Source: Spirochaetota bacterium
Lineage (GTDB): Bacteria; Spirochaetota; UBA4802; UBA5550
Length of the DNA stretch: 64,000 nucleotides
Direction of reading: 5' to 3'
Assembly: GCA_016933025.1 (NCBI GenBank)
Contig: JAFGBT010000053.1
Location: 87,616 to 151,615 of the forward strand
Numbering within the stretch: position 1 is the first letter of the stretch; each line of letters begins with the position of its first letter. Below, piece after piece: positions 17,658-26,761 of the stretch. The position numbers were made by a program, and so were the translations under genes. Below the pieces are notes generated by a model. That model was not told where the DNA came from. It did no database searches and worked only from the letters and a program-made list of their open reading frames with translations.

Positions 17658-19214
17658 CTAATATCGCACCAGGACCATGTTGCTCCCGCTGACGTTTGGG
17701 CCGGAGACAACAACGGAATTCCCGAAATCATAGGGCGCCGAGCCGGTGATATAGCCGGCCGCGTACACGCCGATGCCGTTCGCCGTGACGGCATTGAAAA
17801 GGGATTCCTGCGAGCCGCTCGCCACTGATTTGACGACGAGGGCCCGGCCATCGTATGTGCAGTACTTAACGAGCACCGCATTGGCTCCGCTTTCATAGGG
17901 ACCTGAGACTACTTTCGAGTTTCCGAAATTGAATTGTTTGTTGCCGGCAATGTATCCCGCGGCATACACGCAATCGCCGTACCCCGCCACGGATAAAAAC
18001 ATGGAATCATCCGGAGCTGCGGTTTCAGATTTTCCCCAGCGGGCGTTTCCGCTCGTGTCATATTTCACTATAAGGGCGTTGAAGCGGTTACCGGCCCCGT
18101 TTACTGAAATGCCGTTCCCGAAATAGTAGGGGCCGCTGCCCAGCAGTGCGCCCGCCGCATAGATGCCCTCGCTTCCGGTCGTAACTGACAGGAATGCCGA
18201 ATCGTCGTTTCCGCACAGCGCTGAGCGGGCCCAGACGGGATACCCGCATGAATTATACTTGACCAGGATGATGTTGTTTCCATACGGGTTGCTGCCGGCA
18301 ACTGTAATGTCGCTGCCGAAATCATAGGTCTTGTTGCCGTCGATATAGCCTGCCGCATATATGCCTTCGCACCCGGTTGCCACAGCGTAATAACACGAAC
18401 TGTTCATTCCCTGTACGACCGAACGGGCCCATAATACGATCCCTCTCCTGTCGTACTTGACGATAATCGCATTGTTGTCGGGGCTGGAAGGAGTGACATA
18501 TACTGAATTGCCGAACCCGAAGGTGCTGTTCCCCATGCAGAGACCTGAAATATATATGCTATCGGCGCCAAGTGCTATGGAATAACCGACCGAAGCATCA
18601 GCCGCCTTGGGGACCGATAGCGCCCAGAGCGGCGCGCCGTATTCGGTATACTTGACCAGGACCATGTTCGCGCCGTTTTCATATGCGCCCGAGATGGATA
18701 TTCCGTTGCCAAAATTATAAATGCCGCTGCCCTGTATGGATCCCACGACATAGACCCCATCACTTCCCGCCGCCACCGAATAGAAGCAGGAGTCGCCGGG
18801 CCCCGAAACGGTCGAGGAGGCCCACTCCGCATTTCCGTCCGAGTCATATTTTATAAGGATGGCATTGGTCCCGCCTTCAAATCCGCCGTAGGTAATGGTG
18901 GTATATCCAAATTTGTATGGAGTATCGCCGACAATATAACCAGCCGCGTATACACAGTCGTTTCCCTGGGACACGGCATATAGTATCGAGCCGTCGGACC
19001 CGTTTGTGACGGACCTGGCCCATCTCGGACTCTCCGGATAAACATCTCCATCATTATCATTTGTTTGATTTTGCGTGCCTGGTTTAAATCCGGCACAGCC
19101 AAAAAGGGCGTAATGCTGATGCTTATTATGCTTTGAATACATCCATCCATAACAGGAACTGCATGTCACCATCATTATTATTATGCTAACGCCCGCCAGG
19201 AACCTGTTTTTCAT
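17658..19214 (-). CDS. secreted SBBP-type seven-repeat beta-propeller protein
   Basis: 518 residues with a signal sequence ending in a Cys-containing TCSSC segment (possible lipoprotein). From about residue 70 there are seven repeats of about 65 residues, each with the pattern [VI]Y[AV][AS]G..., FGN..., N[AM][IVL]LVKY...G...WA[RL]S. This is the SBBP/beta-propeller repeat family found in exported proteins, and seven repeats suit one seven-bladed propeller. The ribosome site GAAGGAGGAC precedes the ATG. It is isolated, with a 405-base gap downstream. The binding partner is unknown. Confidence 0.85.
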   Translation of the reverse strand: MKNRFLAGVSIIIMMVTCSSCYGWMYSKHNKHQHYALFGCAGFKPGTQNQTNDNDGDVYPESPRWARSVTNGSDGSILYAVSQGNDCVYAAGYIVGDTPYKFGYTTITYGGFEGGTNAILIKYDSDGNAEWASSTVSGPGDSCFYSVAAGSDGVYVVGSIQGSGIYNFGNGISISGAYENGANMVLVKYTEYGAPLWALSVPKAADASVGYSIALGADSIYISGLCMGNSTFGFGNSVYVTPSSPDNNAIIVKYDRRGIVLWARSVVQGMNSSCYYAVATGCEGIYAAGYIDGNKTYDFGSDITVAGSNPYGNNIILVKYNSCGYPVWARSALCGNDDSAFLSVTTGSEGIYAAGALLGSGPYYFGNGISVNGAGNRFNALIVKYDTSGNARWGKSETAAPDDSMFLSVAGYGDCVYAAGYIAGNKQFNFGNSKVVSGPYESGANAVLVKYCTYDGRALVVKSVASGSQESLFNAVTANGIGVYAAGYITGSAPYDFGNSVVVSGPNVSGSNMVLVRY

Positions 19215-19417
19215 ATTGTCCTCCTTCTCTCGATAAAAGGCATTTACTCCGGCATTCGGCGCGAATCATCATCCATTGTTTCTCTGTTCATTGAAAAGGA
19301 TGAGCATTATTCACGCGGGATATACTGTTGGAAAATACTGGAGGGAAGGATTTAAATCTAATACTATACGGCCAATATCCGCAAATGTTATTAACAATTA
19401 TAGAGAATCTGGATTTG

Positions 19418-20962
19418 TTAACTGTCTGACTTAAACTTGACGCGGTATTCCGAGGGGGTGAGGTCCATGATAGCCTTGAAAGAGCGGTTGAAAGAGACGA
19501 TATTGTCGAAACCTACCGAAAAGGCGATATCGATGATTTTGGCATTTTCGGAAGCGAGATGACCGGCCGCCGCCTCGATGCGGAGCTTGTTGATGTATTC
19601 ATTGATTTTCATGCCGGTGTAGGTCTTGAAGAGCTTGCTCATGTAATCCGGATTCATGCCGACAGCTTCGGAGAGGCCTTCGCGGGATATATCCGACCGG
19701 TAATTTTCCTTGATGAAATCGATGACCCGTTTGAGCTTTTCCTCCGATTCATCGGTTATTGACAGCGGCTTCTTGTCGATCCTGCTTTTCAGTGAATCGT
19801 ACAGGTGCTGCATGCTTCTCAGCCGATTGTATATGTCGCGGCCTCCCAGCACGATTATGATCAGATTGATGACAAGGGCTCCGAGCGCCGGGACCAGGAG
19901 CATCGTCCTTCCACCAGCGCAATACACGGCAATATCCCAGGCGGCGGCTATTTGCGATAAGATTATCAGCAGCACTATGCGGTTGAACTTGTAGCGATCC
20001 TCATGATTGCGGGGCATGTTTTTTAAGAGGTACACCGCATACCCGACAAATATAATCTCCGTAATAACCGCACAGGCCGGCCTGATGAGGAATTGATGCC
20101 TCAATGCGTGGCTGATAATGATGATCGCAGACACAACTGAGAAGAGAACCCCAATCGAGATATTCTGAAAGAAAAAATATCTCCGATACAGCGACTGGAT
20201 AAAAATGATGACAAGCATGGCCAAGAGCGGATAGAGAAGCCAGTGAACAATGAAGATCCAGTCGAAGGGAATCACCAGCAGGGCATGCGGGGAAAACAGG
20301 ACGACGATATAGAGTACCATGGCCAGTGTGATCAGGGCCCCATAGAGAAACAGGGAATTCTTTCTGTTCCAGAAATAAAAAACCAGTATGACGATCATGA
20401 AGGCTGTCAGGGTGATGGCGATTCCGAGCGGGACCTTGTCAAACGCGGTTTCATAGAACATTTTTTCCTTGAGATATTCCCGCTTTGGATGAATATGCAC
20501 CTCGTCAAGCAGGCCGCCCCATTCACCGCCATAGATGCCGAGGCGGACAAGCAGGGTGTTTTTCCCTGTTTTGACCGCGCCTGCCGGTATCACGTAGCTG
20601 CTCGGGAAATGGATATTGGCGAAATCCTCGGGCATCTGGGAATCGACGAAGGCGCCGTTGATGAAAACCCTGTCCGTGTGAAAGGTCCTTCCCAGCGATA
20701 TTCCGTAATACCCGGCGGGATCGCCGGATACTGTGAATTCGCCCCGGAACCAGGCATAACATATGGCGCCCGGTGTGCGGCATCCTGTCTTTATCATGCC
20801 GGGAACGGTTATGGGGGACCAGCCTTTGTCGGGTGGGACGGACTCGCTGGCCCCGGCCTGTTCCAGCGCGTAATTCCATCCCGCGACCGTGAGGGAGCCT
20901 TCCGCACCAAGCAGGCATGGGGACAATAGAATGATGAGCAGTATGGAGTGAACAAGCTTCAT
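19418..20962 (-). CDS. periplasmic jelly-roll / 7TM / AraC sensor-regulator
   Basis: 514 residues. A signal peptide (1-19) is followed by a galactose-binding-like jelly roll of about 150 residues (WYALEQAG-type N-terminus, ICYAWFRGEFTV, GRTFHTDRVFINGAF, GKNTLLVRLGIYGGEWGG). Seven membrane helices occupy about 175-385, and a cytoplasmic AraC double HTH ends the protein (ISREGLSEAVGMNPDYMSKLFK, IIDIAFSVGFDNIVSFNRSFK). ATG at 20962 is preferred to TTG at 21001 because it begins the signal peptide. It looks like a one-component regulator that reads a periplasmic ligand, perhaps a sugar. The target genes are unknown. Confidence 0.88.
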   Translation of the reverse strand: MKLVHSILLIILLSPCLLGAEGSLTVAGWNYALEQAGASESVPPDKGWSPITVPGMIKTGCRTPGAICYAWFRGEFTVSGDPAGYYGISLGRTFHTDRVFINGAFVDSQMPEDFANIHFPSSYVIPAGAVKTGKNTLLVRLGIYGGEWGGLLDEVHIHPKREYLKEKMFYETAFDKVPLGIAITLTAFMIVILVFYFWNRKNSLFLYGALITLAMVLYIVVLFSPHALLVIPFDWIFIVHWLLYPLLAMLVIIFIQSLYRRYFFFQNISIGVLFSVVSAIIIISHALRHQFLIRPACAVITEIIFVGYAVYLLKNMPRNHEDRYKFNRIVLLIILSQIAAAWDIAVYCAGGRTMLLVPALGALVINLIIIVLGGRDIYNRLRSMQHLYDSLKSRIDKKPLSITDESEEKLKRVIDFIKENYRSDISREGLSEAVGMNPDYMSKLFKTYTGMKINEYINKLRIEAAAGHLASENAKIIDIAFSVGFDNIVSFNRSFKAIMDLTPSEYRVKFKSDS

Positions 20963-21016
20963 CCTGCCATCATTAATTATATGGGAAAAAGTTCCTGTCA
21001 ATCTGAATATCTTTTA

Positions 21017-21047
21017 CCGCCACAAGGGGGTTTAACCCCCCTTGCGG
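21017..21047 (-). terminator. possible hairpin terminator after the 21056 gene
   Basis: An 8-bp stem CAAGGGGG (21023-21030) pairs with CCCCCTTG (21037-21044) just past the minus-strand stop at 21056. Outer CCG/CGG bases could extend it across a bulge. No clear T-run follows, so support is modest. Confidence 0.45.
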
Positions 21048-21055
21048 CAGTAACA

Positions 21056-21850
21056 TCATTCCACAAAGTCCCTCGGCACGGGCGCGAACCCGTTTGACGA
21101 CAACGGCCAGAGCCTGTTCGGCCGCTCGCACCTGACGATCCCCTTTCTGCAGAGCTCGGAGCGCCATTCGTATTTCAGCACGACCCTTCCGGCGACCGCG
21201 CTCTCCGGTTCGAACGGGACCTCGTAGGCCGGAGACCATGTCGTCTCCCCGAAGCCGGTGCCCGCTTCGTCGTCGCGCGCCGCTTTCTCCGATGCCGCGT
21301 TCTGCCCCTCGCCGCGCGACCGTGACAATTTGTCCTTGCGGCGCGGCGTGATCGGTACCGGTTTGCGCGCCTTCTCGCGGTATGCGGCGACCGCGATGGT
21401 CCCCATGGCCGAGGCGTCGGCGAACACCTTCTCCGCGTAGGAATCGGACGCGCCGGTGAAGTAGAACCGGTTGGTCCGGACCATGCCGGTCCGCCATCCC
21501 TCGAACGTGCCGGTGGCGTACGGCTCGATCAGGTACATTCGCTCCGTGTTCTTTAAGTACGACTTTGCTCCGCTGATGATGTTTCTCCCGTCCACGGCGA
21601 TAACCACGGCGATACGGCCGCTGGTCCTGTTGGCGACCTCTATCGAGTATCTCTCGCCCTTCACTGCCTCCATGTAGAAATAGTCGCCCGGCCGGCAGAC
21701 CCTCGGGTGTGCCCTGTATTTCTGGTACTCCGATCCGTTGTCCGATATCACCCGTACGCTCACCGCGTCTCTGGCAGGGTAGGGCCTGTGCCCGAAGGCG
21801 GGGACGAATATCAGCATGGTCAGTATGATTGTTAAAGCCCGCTGTTTCAT
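21056..21850 (-). CDS. exported protein of unknown function
   Basis: 264 residues with a cleavable-looking signal peptide (about 1-20). The conserved core (about 55-160) has the pattern RYSIEVANRTSGRIAVVIAV, DGRNIISG, MYLIEPYATG, FEGWRTG, RFYF, SYAEKVF and MGTIAVAAYRE. This resembles a widespread group of exported bacterial proteins without assigned function. A low-complexity charged stretch follows (about 165-200), then a Trp/Glu-rich tail. GGAG lies ten bases before the ATG. It is probably periplasmic. Confidence 0.75.
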   Translation of the reverse strand: MKQRALTIILTMLIFVPAFGHRPYPARDAVSVRVISDNGSEYQKYRAHPRVCRPGDYFYMEAVKGERYSIEVANRTSGRIAVVIAVDGRNIISGAKSYLKNTERMYLIEPYATGTFEGWRTGMVRTNRFYFTGASDSYAEKVFADASAMGTIAVAAYREKARKPVPITPRRKDKLSRSRGEGQNAASEKAARDDEAGTGFGETTWSPAYEVPFEPESAVAGRVVLKYEWRSELCRKGIVRCERPNRLWPLSSNGFAPVPRDFVE

Positions 21851-22010
21851 GATATCTGCTCCTTGTGCCGTTTATCCGTTTGACAGGGAGTCAGCCGGGG
21901 AAGTTCTCCCGGGACGAAAAAAATATCATAATCAGCCTCTTCGAAAATTTTTTTTATTAATGCGGGATGATATTCGTATTAATCGGTAAAGACGGAAAGG
22001 AGGCACTGCA

Positions 22011-22412
22011 ATGGATGAACTTGGACGCATGGTGATGAAATTCCAGGAGTCGTGCAGGAGGACCCACGAGCTCCTGTCGGAGGGCAATTTCAGCAGAGGG
22101 TGGCGGTCCGTCGACCGGATGTCGGTTCTGTCGAAGCAGATACTGGCCTCCGGGGAGAAGGGACGCGAAATGCTTTTCCTGCTCGCCGAGGGCGAGGACC
22201 TCCCGGTCGCGCTCCACGCCGCGAACTGCATCTATCCGTATGACCCGAAGCGGTGCAAAAGGGCGCTGAAGGCGATTACGAGAAGGGACAACGGCTTTTT
22301 CGCCTATAGCGCCCGCTTCATGATCAAGCACCGGCACAAGAGCATGGAGACGCTTTTATCGGAGATGAGGGAGCGGACGCGCCGGATGCTCGCCCGTGCC
22401 CGACCCCTGTGA
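22011..22412 (+). CDS. small protein, possibly DUF2019-like
   Basis: 133 residues, Arg/Lys-rich, all helical in appearance. The segment LPVALHAANCIYPYDPKRCKRALKAI followed by NGFFAYSARFMIKH resembles the helical-repeat pattern of DUF2019 proteins (tested by eye only). A strong AAAGGAGG ribosome site supports the start. It is divergent from the exported protein at 21056 and convergent with the DUF169 gene. No function is assigned. Confidence 0.65.
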   Translation: MDELGRMVMKFQESCRRTHELLSEGNFSRGWRSVDRMSVLSKQILASGEKGREMLFLLAEGEDLPVALHAANCIYPYDPKRCKRALKAITRRDNGFFAYSARFMIKHRHKSMETLLSEMRERTRRMLARARPL

Positions 22413-22492
22413 TCCGCTGGGCCGGCGGTCAGTGGGTCGTCGCGGCGGGTTTCGGCATCAGCGCGGCTGCCATGATTAAAATTGACAGCATA

Positions 22493-23257
22493 TTACCGGC
22501 ACCCGCCCTGCAGGATCCGCTTCCGCACCTTTTTCCATGTATCGGTGATGAGAAACGACTCGTCCATGTACCCGATCATCTTCACGAATTTCAGCATGGG
22601 CACGGAGAATGTGAGGGTATTTTCGGGGACGCAGGGGCGGGCAGACGGGTCGAACATGCCGATGACCGCGCGGGGCCGCGGGGCGTCTTTTTCAAAATAC
22701 GGATAGTGTATGATGGAGCCGCAGCCGGCGCCGAAGGGGGCTATGGAGCTGTTCGGTTCGGTCTGGTCGTAGTTTGCCAAGGTAAAGAGCCCGGAAAGGA
22801 CATCGGGCGTCGCGAAGAAGATAACAATCTCGGGATTGTCCGACCCGATAAGCTTGTCCCACCGTTTGAAAATTATGTTCTTGCCCTCCACCGGAAGCCG
22901 CTTGTGGTGTTTCTGCAACTCGCGCACCATTTCGGGCGTGCGAAGGTAGCGCTCGCCCTCCATCTCGCCGGGAATGCCGCATGAGAGAAAATATTCGAAT
23001 TTCGGGCGGGCCTGGTCCGTGTACCCGAGGTATCGCTTCGCCCCTCCGCATCCCAGCGCGGATCCATCGTAGGACAGCGACTCGCCCTTGCGGACTCTGG
23101 CGAGCTCGCATATCAGGCAGCTCCATTGGCTTGACGGCTTAACCTGTTCGACATCCGCAACCGGCCGGTCGCTGTAATAGCAGATTATCGGCAGCTCGGA
23201 ATCGCCGAAGTATGTTTTCCATTTTTCAAGGAAGGATTCTTTCAGTTTCATGTCCAT
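22493..23257 (-). CDS. DUF169 family protein
   Basis: 254 residues matching the DUF169 pattern: CYYSDRP near residue 30, CLICELARVRKGE, a Cys/Gly motif LGCGGAKRYLG, then PEIVIFFATPDVLSGL, FGAGCGSI and the late VIGMFDPSARP...TFSVPM block. DUF169 proteins are soluble, Cys-rich and of unknown chemistry, common in anaerobes. No clear ribosome site precedes the ATG; a second ATG lies at 23251. A second, divergent family member is at 46445. Confidence 0.82.
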   Translation of the reverse strand: MDMKLKESFLEKWKTYFGDSELPIICYYSDRPVADVEQVKPSSQWSCLICELARVRKGESLSYDGSALGCGGAKRYLGYTDQARPKFEYFLSCGIPGEMEGERYLRTPEMVRELQKHHKRLPVEGKNIIFKRWDKLIGSDNPEIVIFFATPDVLSGLFTLANYDQTEPNSSIAPFGAGCGSIIHYPYFEKDAPRPRAVIGMFDPSARPCVPENTLTFSVPMLKFVKMIGYMDESFLITDTWKKVRKRILQGGCR

Positions 23258-23671
23258 GGGATATAATTATAGTGTATTGAGGTAAAAGTCGAGTAGAAAT
23301 TACAATTTGTGCGCTGCCCATCGCAGGAGGAGTGCAGGGGCGGCCGGAATAACTGGCGGGTGCAGGGCGGCAGCCCTGCAAGAAAGCCCCGCAGGGTTAA
23401 TATTGGGTCGGGTACGAGGTACGAGAGTCGAGTTAAGAAGTTCGAATGGCGATGTGCGAGGATTCTGGATGGTGACTCGAGCCGCGCGCCCCACGACCCT
23501 AAATTTTAACCCGCCTGCCCGTAACTTTTTGCTTGTCAGATATCTCCCGATGGGTTATACCGGCATTAACTATAAGGCCCATTCCGTTCCCGGAAACTGG
23601 CTTCAGGATAAGGCGATTGATAATATAATATTCCGTGCAGAAATTATTGAGCCATTCAGCAGGATAATGCT
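23258..23671. other. 414-bp gap with a REP-like palindrome
   Basis: No convincing gene; short open frames here lack ribosome sites and protein-like sequence. At 23361-23380 there is a perfect 8-bp stem (TGCAGGGC / GCCCTGCA) with a GGCA tetraloop, the kind of GCAGGGC-GCCCTGC unit often dispersed between genes. A second partial unit (GCCCCGCAGGG) follows at 23386-23396. The promoter of the 23672 operon should lie in the last 150 bases. Confidence 0.45.
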
Positions 23672-24076
23672 ATGAAAACAAATGAAGTCCCACAGGACGG
23701 CAAGCGATTGCTCAAGACGACCCTCGTCCATTACGCGGTGAATGATGAAGGCACATTCGAGAAAATACCGTCAAATGGATGGGACCCGGGATACTATGCC
23801 GGGTCAAATCTCCAGGATGAGTTCAAGGAGCTTGCGGAGCAGTCGCTGGAACGGGTGAAAAAAAATTTGGCGTCGCCATTGGAATATTTTATGTATAAGG
23901 CGTTCATGGACCTTGAGGGGCTGGCGCAGTTTACGGGGATACCGAAACGAAAGGTAAAAAAGCATTTAACGCCGAAGGGCTTTGACATGCTTGATGATGC
24001 CACACTCGCCCGGTATGCCGACGTCATATATGCTGACGTTGAAACTTTAAAGAAATTCAAGAGTACGTTAAAATGA
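23672..24076 (+). CDS. small partner protein of the BtrH-like enzyme
   Basis: 134 residues, soluble. The C-terminal half (EGLAQFTGIPKRKVKKHLTP, ATLARYADVIYADVETLKKFK) looks like a helix-turn-helix-type or small helical domain; the N-terminal part is charged and extended. AGGA eight bases upstream supports the ATG. The stop overlaps the start of the next gene by four bases (ATGA), so the two are translationally coupled and probably work together. I do not recognise the family; a DNA-binding or enzyme-accessory role are both open. Confidence 0.72.
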   Translation: MKTNEVPQDGKRLLKTTLVHYAVNDEGTFEKIPSNGWDPGYYAGSNLQDEFKELAEQSLERVKKNLASPLEYFMYKAFMDLEGLAQFTGIPKRKVKKHLTPKGFDMLDDATLARYADVIYADVETLKKFKSTLK

Positions 24077-25089
24077 AAAAAGCAATAGCGCAAAAACCAT
24101 ATACGCACTACCAGTGCGGACATTGCGAATCGGGTTCGGTTTCTTCCATCGTAAATAATTATGGCTTTAATCTTTCTGAGCCGATGGCCTTCGGTATCTC
24201 GAGCAATATCGGCTTTGTATATCTGCCTTTCGTAAGGATCTGGGGCAGGCCGCTTTATGCGTGGCGGATGTTTCCGCAGAGCATCGTCAGGGGAGTGGAG
24301 AAGCGCCTGGGTATAAGGTTCTACGTCAAGACCTATGATGATGAGCAGGAGGCCATGGAGGAACTGGACCGTCTGCTGGATGAAGGCAAGCCCGTGGGTA
24401 TACAAGCTTCAATTGCCTACCTGAGATATTTTCTCGGGGATTTCCGTCTGCCCGGCAACATGCACATGACCATTGTAACCGGAAGGGAAGGGGATGAATA
24501 CCTCATCAACGATCCCCTGTGGGACTATCAGACCAGGGTCCATCGTGACGATATGCGGAAGGCACGGTTCGCCAGAGGGCCAAGCGCGCCAAAGGGGTTC
24601 ATGTTCTATCCCCTGGAGATTCCTGAAACTATCGATTATAAAAAAGCGATAAAAAAATCGATCAAGCGCGTCGTGTTCATGATGCTGCAGCCGATGTTCC
24701 CCTATTACGGGGTCTTTGGAATAAAAACCTTGGCAGGGATGATAAAGCGGCTTAATAATAATCCGAATAAAAAGGTTATCAGGGGCCACTTGAATCAGAT
24801 AGTCATGTTTCAGGAGGAGATCGGAACGGGCGGCGGGGGGTTTCGGTACATGTACGCCGCCTTTCTTCGTGAGGCCTATGACCTGCTGAAAATTCCGGAG
24901 CTTCTGGAAGCCTCGAAAAAATTCGTGGCCATCGGGGATAAGTGGAGGCTCGCCGCTTCATCCTGCGGGAAGTTCATCCAGGGAAAAACCGATGAGGTTG
25001 ACCTGGAAAAGACGGCCCGGTTGTACCGCATATGCGCGGAGGAGGAAAAAGAGGCTTATCTTCTGTTGAAAAAGATCAAGTGGAAATGA
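24073..25089 (+). CDS. BtrH-like cysteine acyltransferase/peptidase-fold protein
   Basis: 338 residues. The N-terminal half fits the BtrH_N family: HYQCGHCESGSVSSIVNNYG contains the nucleophile Cys (near residue 17), followed by LLDEGKPVGIQ, HMTIVTGREGDEYLINDP with the likely catalytic His, and the GFMFYPLEIP boundary. The C-terminal half matches the DUF4872-type helical domain that usually follows (GGGGFRYMYAAFLREAYDLL). BtrH itself transfers an acyl group from a carrier protein in butirosin biosynthesis; related proteins occur in many cryptic clusters. No carrier protein or butirosin gene is nearby, so the substrate is open. Confidence 0.8.
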   Translation: MKKAIAQKPYTHYQCGHCESGSVSSIVNNYGFNLSEPMAFGISSNIGFVYLPFVRIWGRPLYAWRMFPQSIVRGVEKRLGIRFYVKTYDDEQEAMEELDRLLDEGKPVGIQASIAYLRYFLGDFRLPGNMHMTIVTGREGDEYLINDPLWDYQTRVHRDDMRKARFARGPSAPKGFMFYPLEIPETIDYKKAIKKSIKRVVFMMLQPMFPYYGVFGIKTLAGMIKRLNNNPNKKVIRGHLNQIVMFQEEIGTGGGGFRYMYAAFLREAYDLLKIPELLEASKKFVAIGDKWRLAASSCGKFIQGKTDEVDLEKTARLYRICAEEEKEAYLLLKKIKWK

Positions 25090-25239
25090 CGGATCCGTGC
25101 CCGGCAGACGCAGCGCTTTGCGTTCAATACTTTTGCAGGTATGAATTACGCAACTTCCCCGGGTGTTTTGTTAATCGGGCGCCGCCGATTTGGCCGTAGT
25201 TGATAATTAATTATACAAACAAGTGGCACAAAGATTATC

Positions 25240-25683
25240 TCACAAATTTAATTGCGGATATTTATCAGCAAATTTCTCGTATTGTATATTATTATCAATA
25301 ATCTCAATTTCTAAATTTTTTGATAAGTTTGACATATTCAATGGTTTTAAATTAGATACTATTTTACAATGATATTCACTTACCCATAATATTACCATAT
25401 TAGTATCATTTGGATATTCAATATGTTTAACTTTCAAAGGCAAAGTCATTTTATTCTTCCCATAAACAATATATCTTTTAAATGAATTATCGCCTAAAAT
25501 AGGTTTAGAATAAGTTATTACAGTTATGCAATTAGCTTGATCTTTATAACAAAAATACTTATACTCATATTTATTATATGTAATAAATTTCCAAATCGCT
25601 GCAATATCATTTCTATAAAGGAAAATTAACATGATTAATATAATAATTATTATTAGACTTAGATAAACAATTATTTTTTTCAT
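25240..25683 (-). CDS. AT-rich orphan membrane-anchored protein
   Basis: 147 residues: an N-terminal hydrophobic anchor (about 4-25, Ile/Leu-rich) and an extracytoplasmic domain with Cys45, Cys52 and Cys106. Its base composition is far more AT-rich than the genes on either side, and codons are strongly A/T-ending, a sign of recent transfer. There is no clear ribosome site and no recognised family. It could be part of a lost larger island; neighbours on both sides have normal composition. Confidence 0.6.
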   Translation of the reverse strand: MKKIIVYLSLIIIIILIMLIFLYRNDIAAIWKFITYNKYEYKYFCYKDQANCITVITYSKPILGDNSFKRYIVYGKNKMTLPLKVKHIEYPNDTNMVILWVSEYHCKIVSNLKPLNMSNLSKNLEIEIIDNNIQYEKFADKYPQLNL

Positions 25684-25765
25684 TAGTTCACCAAAGGCTA
25701 TTGTTAGTGAGAACTTGCAACTTGAAACTTTAAACTACCAACTCTATCAGTTTAAAGCTGAACAT

Positions 25766-26761
25766 TCATATAAGACTTTTTGACTTCAAATGCTCTTCTA
25801 TTTTATTCATCCCCTCATCAAAGCCTATCCTGGGCCTGTAGCCCAGCTCCCTTGCTGCCTTTTCTATGGAGTAGAACTGGTCAATGCCCATAAATTTAAT
25901 CATCAGCCTGTTGGGATAGGGACGAGCATTGATCCCCAAGAGCTTGTATAGTTTTTCTGCGATATAAGCGTAGGAATAGCATAAACCGTATGAAGCGTAA
26001 TTCTCTACAGGAGTTATTCCCGCTATGGCAGCCAGCTTCATTATGTAATCTTTCCAGGTGATATCCAGATTGTCCTCTGCGTTATAGGCCTGTCCCAGGC
26101 TCTTTTCGCTGTCGGCCGCGAGCAATATGAGATCGACCACATTGTCGACATAGGCCAAACCCGTACGCCTGTTGCCTCTGGCGACAAATACAAAATACTC
26201 GCTCTCAAGCAGCCTTATTATCTCCCTGACAAAATGCTCGCATTCCGGGCCGTATATCAGTCCCGGCCTCACAATCGTAACGGGCAGGCCCTTTTCTTTA
26301 TGATATCGCCATACGAGCTTTTCCCCGTCGATCTTGGTGTCCGGATAGGGAATGCCGCAGTAGCGATATCTTGTTTTTTCATCCGCTGGAGCATTGCGTA
26401 TGCCGTATACAACCACGCTGCTTATATGAACAAACTTTTTAATGTTTCCATATGTGACAGCTTTCAGTAAATTTTCAACGCCCTGAACATTTACCTTTTT
26501 GAATTCCTTCAACGGCCCCCAGTCTTTAACCACGCCCATGGAGTTGTATATATATTCCACGCCGCTTACCGCTTTTTTCAGGGACTCTAAATTATCAATA
26601 TCACCGTAAAAGAGCTCCGCTCCCAGCTCTGCCAGATAATCAACGTTGCTGGTTTTCCTTACCAGCGTCCTGACCCGCTCCCCCCGGTCAAGCAGCGCCT
26701 TTACCAGGTGTCTGCCGAGAAATCCGGTGCCCCCCGTCACCAGGTTAAGCCTTTCGTTCAT
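25766..26761 (-). CDS. NAD-dependent epimerase / 3-beta-HSD-type SDR
   Basis: 331-residue extended short-chain dehydrogenase. The NAD-binding motif TGGTGFLG is at the N-terminus and the active-site Tyr-x3-Lys is present as YPDTK after ISSVVVYG. The extended frame could begin at 27034, but that part overlaps the upstream gene; the ATG at 26761 overlaps the previous stop by four bases (ATGA) and starts directly at the Rossmann fold. The VKDWGPLKEFKKVNVQGVENLL segment is typical of 3-beta-HSD/OleD-like reductases acting on lipid or isoprenoid substrates. It is coupled to the SDR at 26758. Confidence 0.87.
   Translation of the reverse strand: MNERLNLVTGGTGFLGRHLVKALLDRGERVRTLVRKTSNVDYLAELGAELFYGDIDNLESLKKAVSGVEYIYNSMGVVKDWGPLKEFKKVNVQGVENLLKAVTYGNIKKFVHISSVVVYGIRNAPADEKTRYRYCGIPYPDTKIDGEKLVWRYHKEKGLPVTIVRPGLIYGPECEHFVREIIRLLESEYFVFVARGNRRTGLAYVDNVVDLILLAADSEKSLGQAYNAEDNLDITWKDYIMKLAAIAGITPVENYASYGLCYSYAYIAEKLYKLLGINARPYPNRLMIKFMGIDQFYSIEKAARELGYRPRIGFDEGMNKIEEHLKSKSLI

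Noticed and set aside
23307..23675. Open frames in the 23.3-23.7 kb gap
   Set aside because: They cover a palindromic repeat and lack ribosome sites; the real gene starts at 23672.
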